Shown in pieces: positions 12,560 through 24,300 of a DNA stretch of 64,000 bases. The notes under the pieces were generated by a model. It was not told the DNA's origin, ran no database searches, and saw only the letters and a list, made by a program, of their open reading frames with translations. The stretch is from Paragordius varius (taxonomy: Eukaryota; Nematomorpha), in assembly GCA_964247055.1 (NCBI GenBank), contig OZ176057.1, positions 3,968,001-4,032,000 on the forward strand, given 5' to 3'. Each line of letters begins with the position of its first letter. Positions within the stretch are counted from its first letter, which is position 1. The translations under genes and the position numbers were made by a program.

Positions 12560-14695
12560 GATTATCTGGTTAACATTAAGATTTGGGGTATCTAAATACT
12601 CTATACTAAATTTAAAATATTTTTGACAAACCCCTGAAGAAACAGTAAATTTAAATTTATGCTTTTATCCTGATAATAATTATATCAAAAGGCGATATCT
12701 AAAAATTTCGTTTGAAATTTTTTTTTATAAAATGACGACATTCGGATTTTACAAAATATGTTCATTTCGATTTAAATTTGCGCGTATAAATACCCCAGAC
12801 AATATTTAACTTAATATTAATAACTACTGAAAGAAACGGCTCCAATTTAAATTTTTGCTTCTATCCTAATAAAAATTATATATATAAACCTAAATATCTA
12901 AATAACAATTGGTTTTGAAAATAACGTATCAAACTACTTGGACGCCATTTTTATTTTGCTACTTTTTCGCAAAATATCGTGTTTATTTGATTCTTAAGCA
13001 TAAAATTAAGATTAATTTTTATTAAAATAACATTTAATTGATATAAACAAAAGAAGTGGTATATGTTGCATTATTTTTTATGTTTAGTTTATGCACACAT
13101 GTCAAAATTGCTAAATTTTTAGCTTTGGATTTTACCTCTGAATATTATTTTATGAAATTTTTATTATATTTCGGTTGATTAATGTTATTATATAAGAGCA
13201 AACTTTTGCTTTGATTTCAATTTATTCAATATTTGAATTATTTAATTTTAAACAAGCCTGGGGTATTCACTACCCAAATTTATATCGGACGACAGAATGA
13301 ATATGTTGTATCCAAGTGAGCTAATTTTTCGCTTAAATCACGTCTAATATTGATAGAAATAGAAAGAGTGGTTTATTTTACATTATTTTTCCTTTTTAAA
13401 TTTCAACTTATAATATAGTCTGGAGTATTTAGATACCCCTTTTGAATCAAAGTTTTATTTTATCTAAATGAAAACCTATTCCATAATTATAATTCTTATC
13501 ATATCTTTTGAATAAACAAAGTTTAAACAGGCCTAAGGTATCCAACTACCCCAACTCGAATCGAAAGACTAAAAATGTGTTTCCAAATGCTAACAATTCG
13601 ATTCAAATTGGAATATTTAAATACCTCAGACTATATTTAAGCTAATATTTTGAAAACTATGGAATAAAAGGTATCGATTATAATTACGCTTCATCCCAAT
13701 ATAAATTATATTGATAAGCTGAAATATCTAAATAATATTTATTTAAGAAATAAAATTACGTATAAAACAACTTGGACGCTATTTTTGTTTTACAACATTT
13801 TCACATAATATCGTGCTTATTTTTCAGTTTAAATAGCTAGTTTTAAATCACATCTCGTTGTTAAAAACAGAAAAATAGGTTAGTATTGTATTATTATTAA
13901 AATCAATGCACATATTGATGACTAAATTTTACCTTTAGGCTTTACCTTAAAATACGTAATATCATGTATTTTTAAATATTTTTTTTAATTGGGCTCATTT
14001 ATGTTATATAAGTGCAAACTTTTGCCATGGTTTCAATGCCTTCCATATTTTTTAAAATATTTACTTTCAACATCGGTTATTTAACTTTTGAATCGAATGA
14101 CTGATATGAATATGTTGTATCCAAGAGTGACACTTCGATTCAAATTGGGGCATCTAAATACCCCAGACTAAATTTGAGTTAAGATTTTAAAAAACTACTG
14201 AAGGAAACGGTCCCAATTATTCATGCTTCTATACTAATAAAAATTATATAATTATGCTAAAATATCTAAATAAAATTTTGTTTAGAAAAAAAGTTCTATG
14301 TCAAACTAATTCGACGCCATTTTTGTTTTACAAAATTTTTGCAAAATTCTTCATTTAATTTTAAGGGTGGAATTAAAGCTAGTTTTTTATTTAAATTACA
14401 TCTAACATTGATAAAGCGGTTTATTTTGTAATATTTTTCAATTTTACCCTTGCACACATGTCACGCTAACCAAATTTTTAGCTTTAGGTTTTAGTTAGCT
14501 TAAATAAGTAAAATCAAGTACTTTTGAATAAAATTTTTTATATATTTCGGTTTTTTAATGATATATGAGTGCAAAATTTTGCCATGGTTTCGATTCCTTC
14601 CATATTTTTAAAGAATTTTATTTTACACAGGTCTAGGGTATTTAATTACCCCGATTTGAATCGAAGGATTAAAATGAATGTGTTGTATCTAAGTG
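12560..14695 (-). mobile_element. Head-to-tail cluster of family C MITEs
   Basis: At least four inverted-orientation family C copies abut each other. Their ends (AATGTGTTGTATCTAAGTG type) recur near 13310, 13590, 14128 and 14695. The best-preserved member is 14131-14695, followed by TTAA at 14696. Junctions between members keep only one end each, which suggests tandem duplication or insertion into each other's terminal sites. The cluster ends about 85 bp before the first BUB1 exon identified. Confidence 0.6.
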
Positions 14696-14781
14696 TTAAA
14701 CAAGGTAAAGAGGCACACGTCTGGTAATAAGGAATTGGGATAAATTATGTATAATCTCAGTGTAACATGTGAAGCGTTTGT

Positions 14782-14867
14782 ATGGAAAAGCGTGAAGTAG
14801 CCCAATATTTTAAAAACATTTTTGGCCAAGTTTCTTTCGAAGAAAATCGAAAGCTTTATTATCGCAG
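14782..14867 (+). CDS. BUB1: BUB1 exon a: GLEBS-like motif
   Basis: It reads MEKREVAQYFKNIFG then QVSFEENRKLYYR and ends at CGCAG|GTATAAAG in phase 2. The SFEE-R core resembles the FSFEE(I/L)RA segment of vertebrate BUB1/BUBR1 GLEBS motifs. An in-frame TGA at 14770 closes the frame upstream, so this is either the first coding exon or an internal one using a weak acceptor near 14774. Confidence 0.65.
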
Positions 14868-17800
14868 GTATAAAGTTTTAAATTAATCCTTTCAGTAAAC
14901 TTTACAGTCAACAAATATGTGAACTGAAAGCTAAATTTTCAAATTCATTTGTTGATTCGACACCTTTGTTTCATGAATTTCAAACATATTTTAGCCAATA
15001 TCTGCAGAAAATAATTGAAACTGATCATGAGAAACTAAATCACATTTATAATAAATTAGTGTCAAATAATTTTGCCCAAAACATTACCCCTGATTCTGAA
15101 ATCAAATATCCAATTTTAAAAAGTGATAATAGCTTTAACTCATCGGAAATATTAGTCAGTTGGGATGTTAACCAATTTTCTCTGCATTCAAACATAAATT
15201 CCGTTGGTCATCCTACCCGCATCAATAACGCAAAATTGGTAAGTTTATCAGATCTCGAAGTGGGACAAAATAATTCCGAAATCCATAATGGTTCGACTCA
15301 AAATTCTTATAACTTTTTGTCTACTAAGTCATTTAGCACATCTCCAAAAACCAAACATTTTCACACGTTAAACAATAAGAAAAGGAAAACATTCCATTAC
15401 CCTGAAAATTATTTGCACACAAATAATGTAAACTATAATAGTAGTTTTTCTGACAAAAAGAACTTGAATTCTCCTGATCAAAGCTCAAATAGTCCAAATT
15501 ATCCTGCACAACAATCCATACCAAAATATAACAGCCCCCTTTCTAACGGACAAACACACGATGATGGTCAATTTGAAAGGAAACATAAAAGTAGTAGCAT
15601 AACGATAGTTAAACAGGACCCTTTCGTGAAAAATGTAAAATGGTCACATCTAAACAATGTAATCATAAGGGGTCAACCAGGTTTTTTTGACCTTCGCCAT
15701 AAACACACCCGACTTCGTGTCAAAAATTTGGATTCTGGTTTCGTCGCCAAAGAAAATATCGCTTCCTCTTGCAATGATAATGATAACCATACAAATCTTG
15801 CCATCAAGTTTGAGTTAAAAAAGATGATAGGTAATGCATACATCACAGCATCGTTTTATTTTAAACATTGTAAAACAATAATTTTTGGTCTATAGATCAA
15901 AATTTTAATTTCAATTATGAATTTGTTTTGAAAGGATAATAAGTGTTGTTTTTGAGCTTTTGAGGGGAAAAATGTTGTTTTTTTATGTTTTATATCGATA
16001 TTACAGTAAAAATTATAATTATACGGACAAAACGTAAAAACAAATATATTTTTTAGACAACCATAAATTTTTAAACCTTAATTTTTTCCGATATAAACTT
16101 TTTAATTACAATTTTTAAATATATAAGTGATTGTGTTACCAATTTACATCTCATTATGATACTTTGCAATTTTAAGCTAGGTTTATATATTAAAAGATTT
16201 CATGTTCAAAAAATATACTGGTTTTTTACAAAAAAAATTTTTGTCCTTATATTTTTACGTTTTGTCCGCATTAAATTAAATTTTTACAATATAACAATAT
16301 TTTGGCATGTAAAAATATTTTTGAATAATCAAGTAGTATTTAAACGTTTAGTTTCATTAGAAATTTTTAACAATTATATATTTTAAAAAATTTAAACTAA
16401 TTATACATGTGTTTTTGTATCGACGATTTGAAATATGCTATTAAAATTTTGAACTATCAATGTATAGTATACAACTTCTTAAAACTTTTTTTTTATTTAT
16501 TTTTTGCAATTCATATAATGTAATAGGAAATTCTTCAAAATATATCATTTACACCTTAAATTAACTTAACATTTAAATCACCCTTGAACATGTAAAATTC
16601 CCTCTTAAACAATTCAAATTCACCCTAAAAAAGTAATGTGTTGTTGGGCCATTTTATAACACATCATCAATATGAAATATTTCTTTGTGGCATAGTTTTT
16701 TTTTTATTATTATGTCAAACGAAATTTCATTTTTTACAAACATAAATATTGAAAAACACCTAATTTATCTAAGGATGAATTTAAATTGCCCTAGAATGAA
16801 TTTGGATTGTTTGAGGTCGAGTTTGAATTGTTCAAGGGTGAATTTGGATTGTCTAATGGTGAATTTGAATCGTTCAAGGTAAATTTGATTACACGAGGTT
16901 TAATTTTGCATATTTTTTAATGAAATGAATTGTTTGAGGGTGAGTTTGAATTGTTCGAGGGCGAATTTAATTGTTCGAATGTGAATTTGGATTGTTTAAG
17001 GGTATATTTGAATTTCCCAAATGTGAATTTTAGGTGTAAATGGCATATATATTTTTATTTATTAGGTGAGGGTGCTTTCGCCAAAGTCTTTCAAACCCAT
17101 TCAGTTCTAACTACAAATACAAATACAAACGAGGGTTACGATGCGAGATGTAATTCAATATTCATGTACCCATTAACGGATAATATCGAAGCACAGCAAC
17201 AAAATGAAAATGGCTGTCCGACGACAAATATATTAAACGCAAAAAAGCAATTCTTCCACACCAATATGATGTGTGCCCTTAAAATTCAACAGGACCCGTT
17301 TGATTCTGTGTGGGAATATCACATATACAATCGAATTAAGCAAAAAATGTTTGCAGACGAAACTACTACTACTACCACCATAAGGGAAAACAAAAAATCA
17401 GCTGTTTTCCATCCCAAAATTTTTGGGGCCTTCATTTATGCCGATGTTTCATTCCTACATATGGAATTATATGCCAATGGAACTTTACTCAATGTAAAAT
17501 TTATTTTATTTTTGTTTTTATAGTTACTTTTGTTGGCATTATTTTATTCTAGTACAGCACTTGTTGAACTAATTATTCAATGTTGATTATTAAGCACTTT
17601 TTTCGAATTTTAACACAGGGGGCTGTCCAACATAAATGGCTTCGTTGGCCGCAATATATGGGCATTCCTAAATAATATATAAGGTTTTCATATGCAAACA
17701 TATGACATTGCAAAATGAACACAGAATGCAATAATTTTTCTTCGTTGTTCTTGCTATTTTTGGCATTAAACTTATTTATAAAAAAATGTCTAAGAATTAA

Positions 17801-18363
17801 TAATTTTACCAAGTGATAAATAAAGAGTCAACTATCTAACACTCGAATATTGATAATTTTAATTTTTATCAAATAATTCACATTTAGTCTTTACTATATT
17901 ATTGTACTAAGATATGTTCCATTTTTTTTCGGCGGGCCATGCATAAAGTTTCGAAGGCCCATATGTTGGATACCCCTGGTTTAACATATTAATTATCCTT
18001 TGATAACAAAATAAATTTTCTGTCAAATTATTTTTTAGAATATGCCCTGTATTTTTCCCACAAAGGTATTAAGGGTTATTTGCCTTAAGTCATAATAATA
18101 ATAATAATAGATGTCATATTTTAAACATGACATAATAAACTTAATTAAAAATTTTATAAAGTATGCATATTTATCAGTGGTTATCAAACCTCACAGCCTA
18201 TGGGGCCCATGGCCATCCATGAATTATTTATTACATTTTTTTAATGTACTAATTTTGAGTCTAAATATCTGCAAATGTATTCGACAGCTATGAAAAAAAT
18301 TTTATCGTTATCACGAGAAAAATATATTATTTCGGTCCTTCAAAATTTTTTACTGAATACCAT

Positions 18364-18399
<36 letters not shown>

Positions 18400-21300
18400 G
18401 ATTCTAAGAAAAAAATTATTTTCTTTAACATATTTTCTGATAAATATTTCCGACTTTTAGCAATGAACTGGCAAACAAACAATGTTAAAATAAATACAGT
18501 CGTTTTTACAGTCTTATGTGTCTAAAATGTAATAATATATTTGTTAATGCCCACATATTTTGTAAATACGGCCCGCGAAGCTATTTTCTGTACACCCCTG
18601 TTTTTAGGGGATTTTAAATATTCACCATCACTCATTATACATTTTAATAAAATTTATATATACCATTTTTCATGCAAAAACATCATTTTTTCAAGCAAAC
18701 GCAACAATTTTTCAAGCAAACGCAACAATTTTTCAAGCAAATGCAACATTTTTTCAACCAAATGCAACATTTTTTCAAGCAAACGCAACATTTTTTCAAG
18801 CAAACGCAACATTTTTTCAAGCAAACGCAACATTTTTTCAAGCAAATACAACATTTTTTCATTCAAACGCAACATTTTTTCAACCAAAGACAACATTTTT
18901 TCAAGCAAAAACAACACTTTTTTTAATATTACAAAGAATTACTATTTATTGTTAATTATAAATTATTTATTTAATTTTAAGTTAATGTAATTTATTTTTA
19001 GCGTTGAATTATGATTTTTATCGTTTTACCATCAATATTTGATGGTAAAATTGATTTTCAAACATTTTGATTTCGCCCATAAATTGCATTATTTATTTAT
19101 AATAATTATATTTATCTTTTACAATTTTAGTTTCGCCTAATCAAATTATTTAATTTGCACTTCAAGAGTGTCTTTGAAAGTTTAAAGTTGTCCTTCACTT
19201 CAAGTTGGTCCTTTGACTTTTTTGTTTTGTTTTTATTTATTAATTAAATCGAAAATAATTTATCTATATTGCTTTTAACCTATTTTCTATTATTTAACAT
19301 AAATTTTAAATCGATATCAACTTTTAATCTTTGAGAAACCGTATATTAATTTCTTAAAATAATTTTAGATATTTATAACACGAAAAAAAATATATGAGTT
19401 TTCTGGGTTATTAAAAAATTTTCATTAATAACATTAAAAGTTAATAATTTTGTTCAATTAAAAAAAATATTTTGAAACAAAAAAGTGGTTTTTCAATAAA
19501 TTTTTTTATTTTTAAATGAAATATATAATAAATAAAGAAAATTAGGTTAATAAATAATAATATTAAAAAATAAATGCAAAAATTAGCGTAAAACAAAATT
19601 TATATATTTTAAGGACCAAAAAAGTTCAAAGACCAACTTGAAATGTTCAAGGACCAACTTGAAGTATTCAAACTCTTGAAGTGCAAATTAAATAATTTGA
19701 TTAGGCGAATTGTAAAAGATAAATATAATTATTATAAATAAATAAGGCAATTTATGGGCGAAATCAAAATGTTTGAAAATCAATTTTACCATCAAATATT
19801 GATGGTAAAACGATAAAAATCATATTCAACGCTAAAAATAAATTACATTAACTTAAAATTAAATAAATAATTTATAATTAACAATAAATAGTAATTCTTT
19901 GTAATATTAAAAAAAAGTGATGTTTTTGCTTGAAAAAATGTTGTCTTTGGTTGAAAAAATGTTGTATTTGGTTGAAAAAATGTTGCATTTGTTTAAAAAA
20001 ATGTTGCGTTTGCTTGAAAAAATGTTGCGTTTTCTTGAAAAAATGTTGTCTTTGCTTGAAAAAATGTTGCATTTGCTTGAAAATTTGTTGCCTTTGCTTG
20101 AAAAAATGTTGCGTTTGCTTGAAAAAATGGTGCGTTTGCTTGAAAAAATGATGTTTTTGCATGAAAAATGGTATATATAATAGTATGATGAATCAATTTA
20201 CAGTGTATGCAATTTTAATGGTTGCTTATTTCACACTGCTATAGTTGAGGGCAATTTGCAACTCAGGAATGTATGGTAAAAACAAAATGTTAAATATTAA
20301 CAATTACAGTTCTGTATCCATTATTTTATCAAAAATTTATTTTCTTTCGTTAAATGGGGGTATAAATATTTGGTAAAGAATGGAAAAAACAAGAGCTCTA
20401 TGGTAATTCATATACTTTTTTTGATGAATTTAATATTGTTAATAGAGTTCTTGTTTCTTCCATTCTTTACCAAATATTTATAACCCCCATTTAACGCAAA
20501 ACAAAATAAATTTTTGATAAAACAAAGGATACATGACTGTATTTCCTTTCTTTTTTTCTCATACACTCCTGTGTTGCAAATTGTTGCGCCCCCTACTATA
20601 GTAGTGTGAAATAAGTAACCATTAAAATGCATACTGAATTATATAAGTACATATTTTACTGGAAAAGTTAATCTCCATAATATGTTTAATATGCACTTTA
20701 TTTAGTTTGTCAATTACTATAAAAGCCGAAATAAATTGATACCGACACCAATCATCATATATTTGGCTTGTGAAATGTTAGATATACTATATTGCTTACA
20801 TCACATCTGTCATATTTTACACACTGATATAAAACCGGATAACTTTTTACTTGGGTAAACCTTAATATATATATATACCATTTACACTTCAAGAGTGTCC
20901 TTGAACAATTCAAGTTTCTTGAACAATTCAAGTTGGTCCTTGAACAATTCAAGTTGGTCCTTGAACAGTTCAAGTTGGTCCTTAAAATTTATAAATTTTG
21001 ATTTAACCATAATTTTTGCTATTTTTTTATTTAATTATTTATTAACCTAATTTTTTTATTTATTATATATTTATTCATTTAAAAATAAATTTTTTTATTG
21101 AAAAACCACTTTTTTTGTTTAAAATTATTTTTTTTCAATTGAACAAAATTATTGACTTTTAAATGTTTTTATTGAAAAATTTTAATTAATAACCCAGAAA
21201 ACTTATATATTTTTTCATTTCATGTTAAAATCTTATAAATATCTAAATTTATTTTAACAAATTAATAAAGATATACGGTTTTTCAAAGATTAAAAGTTGA

Positions 21301-24300
21301 TATCGTTTTAAAATTTATGTTAAATAATAGAAAATAGGTTAAAAACAATAAAATAGACGAATTATTTTCGATTTGATTGATAAAAGTTAAAAACAAAACA
21401 AAAAAGTTAAAGGACCAACTTGAATTGTTCAAGGACCAACTTGAATTGTTCAAGGACCAACTTGAGCTGTTCAAGGACCAACTTGAATTGTTCAAGGACC
21501 AACTTGAATTGTTCAAGGACCAACTTGAGCTGTTCAAGGACCAACTTGAGCTGTTCAAGGACCAACTTGAATTGTTCAAGGACCAACTTGAATTGTTCAA
21601 GGACCAACTTGAACTGTTCAAGGACCAACTTGAATTGTTCAAGGACACTCTTGAAGTGTAAATGGTATATATATATATATATATATTACATTTTTTATAT
21701 ATATTTTTCAGTATTTTTTTATGCAATTCAAATTTACCCTTGATCAATTCAAATTCACCCACGTACAATTCATAACCCTTAAACAAACTATGCGTTTTAG
21801 GCCTATATAACTCATTATTATATAGTATATTTTATTATTTTTTCAGTACTATATAAATTTTAAACAAAATTTGATTTTTTGAAAATATGAAAAGATATTT
21901 AGGTAATTTTTAACTTTGAAAAACACATAATTTATTTTAGGGTGAATATGAACTGATGAAGGGTGAATTTTAACTGTAAATGGTATATTATCTTTAAGAC
22001 CATCTATTTCACAGTATAAGGATAAAAGTACAGACAATTAAATTTATACAGCATATTCTAAAAATATAAAGACAGCAATTTTTTAAAAAGACAACAATAC
22101 TTTCATTTACTTTAATTTATCCTATAATAAGCATTATTACAATTGTAAAATTTATAATTGATTGGGTCAACTAGTAATTTCAACGAACATAAACTATTTA
22201 ACGAAAGTTTTAGGTGTGTTTTAAAGTTTGATTCGCCTTTATATTTTTAGAGACACATTTACAGTAAAAACTGAAATTATATAGACAAAATGTTAAAATA
22301 TAAAAACAAATATTTTTTTTTAAAGTACTTTTTTAAACCTTAATTTTTCTCATATAAATTATATAATTATAATTTTAAAATATATAATTTATTGTGTCAC
22401 CAATGTAGATATCAATTCTATAATATGCAATTTGAAACAATGAGAGTTATATTAAAAAAATGTAGTTAAAAAAAGTATGGTTGTCTTTTGAAAAAAAAAT
22501 TTGTCTTTATATTTTAACGTTTTGTCCGTATAATTTCAATTTTTACTGTAAGTTTGGAAAAAAGTAATTTATATATTTTCTTCCAGAGATTTATCAGTCA
22601 TAGTCAAAAAAAGTATGGTTGTCTTTTGAAAAAAAAAATTTGTCTTTATATTTTAACGTTTTGTCCGTATAATTTCAATTTTTACTGTAAGTTTGAAAAA
22701 AAGCGCAAGGTAAAAAATTTTTTTATATTTTTTTTATTCCAGAGATTTATCAGTCATGTATGAATTATGTCACCTTTTTTCATCTGCTACCTCGAAAAAA
22801 TCTGTCAGCTATTGCGACCTTTTACACTTTGTTCGACAACATAGAATGCTCAAAATTATGGATTTTGGCAAGAGTATTGATCTTACATTTTATCCCAAAG
22901 GTTTATATTTTTTACAATAATTTTGTCATATAATTTATAATTTTATACCATTTACAATTCAAATTCACCCTTGGACAATTAAAATTTATTCACCTTAAAA
23001 ATAAATTATGTGTTTTCGGTATATAACTACTCATCATTTATGTGAAATATATCTTCTGACATAGTTTATTATGTTTTCAGTATTATTAATTTAAACAGAA
23101 TTTTATTTTTAAAAATTAAAAACAATAGATAATTTTTAATCTTAAAAACCAATTTATTTTAGGGTGAATTTCGAGTGTGAGATATTTTAATTTCGATACA
23201 ATTATAAATATATTTTTTTTGACAAATTAATACCAAGCCATTATTTTCTTCGGATTTTAAATCTTGATAAATTATTTTTTATGGTGCCATATAGTAAGTT
23301 TTAACAGTTAGAAATAAAAAATTAAGATTTAAAAAGATAAATATTTTAATATTATTTAAAAACACTCGTTTAATTTAAATATAACTCATCGTTTTAGATT
23401 TTAGAATAAGAAATAGGGATGGAAATTAGTAACATGTATAAAAATTTTAAAAATGATATCTGGTTGTTTTCACAACTGAAATTATACGGACAAAATGAAT
23501 AAATACAAAGACAAATTTTATAAAAGACAATCAATCACTTATACTTATTAAATCTAATTTTTTTGCATATGCATTATTAATTTACAAATATAAAATATAT
23601 AATTAATTACATCTCTATTTCATATCGTTGCACTCATAAACAATTATTGTAAAAAAATTGGAGATTAAAAAATTATTATAGTTATCTTTTGAAAAAAAAA
23701 TTTGTCGCTTTATTTTTACTCCGTATAGTTTCAATTTTTTACTGCAACAATTTTTATTTTTACATAACTGTTGTATATATAAGTTATATATCTTTTTTTA
23801 TTATAGATGTCCATTTTGCTAAACGAAGTCAGGAGAAAGATTTTAGTTGTCCGGAAATGCGTGAACGAAAAGCTTGGAGTTTTTCCCTTGATTATTTTGG
23901 GTTTTTGGGTTGTGTCCACTGTTTAACATTCAATTCTTACATGCAAATCCATCATCATCGTAACAACATTAACAATATCAATAATAGGCTACAAAAAAAT
24001 TGCCATCCAAACTCAAATGTCCTCGAGAGTGATAAAGCAAAAGCACAAACAATAAAATGCCACCACCATCATCCTTTAACTATTAACAAGAATCAACATG
24101 GTGGTGGTAAAGAAAATAATGTCACCATGAGTTGTTGGAAAATAACGGAAAAATGGTCAAAATGTGGTCGGGAAACGACTCAAACTTTTAAACCACTTTT
24201 CACAGCACTGTTAAATTTATGTTGTAATTCGACTGAGGTATCTGACCTTACTAATAATATAAACACCGCTAAAAGCGAATTTTTTGTAATTGAAGCCGAT

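Larger units (their letters stand above)
18661..20173. mobile_element. MS3 foldback element with nested MS2 element
   Basis: It starts TACCATTTTTCATGCAAAAA and ends TTTTTGCATGAAAAATGGTA. Each arm begins with about a dozen 21-bp units containing CAAGCAAACGCAACATTTTT. Each continues with about 230 bp of near-perfect inverted single-copy sequence, including TTTACCATCAATATTTGATG. The centre (19153-19689) is an MS2-type element. A diverged copy with the same nested arrangement lies at 44.98-45.99 kb. Confidence 0.8.

Noticed and set aside
16930-17065. Extension of the BUB1 kinase exon upstream as one long ORF
   Set aside because: The upstream part is an MS1 array open by periodicity. The acceptor at 17065 and its phase match the previous BUB1 exon exactly.
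18672-18926. CRISPR-like look of regularly spaced short repeats
   Set aside because: Units are contiguous with no unique spacers, arranged as inverted arms of a transposable element in a eukaryotic genome.
18541-18990. Long ORFs on both strands over the 21-bp arrays (also 19878-20196, 21283-21786, 37581-37799, 55295-55477, 55643-55864)
   Set aside because: A unit length of 21 bp keeps any stop-free frame open through the whole array on both strands. The translations are simple repeats and overlap TIR structure.
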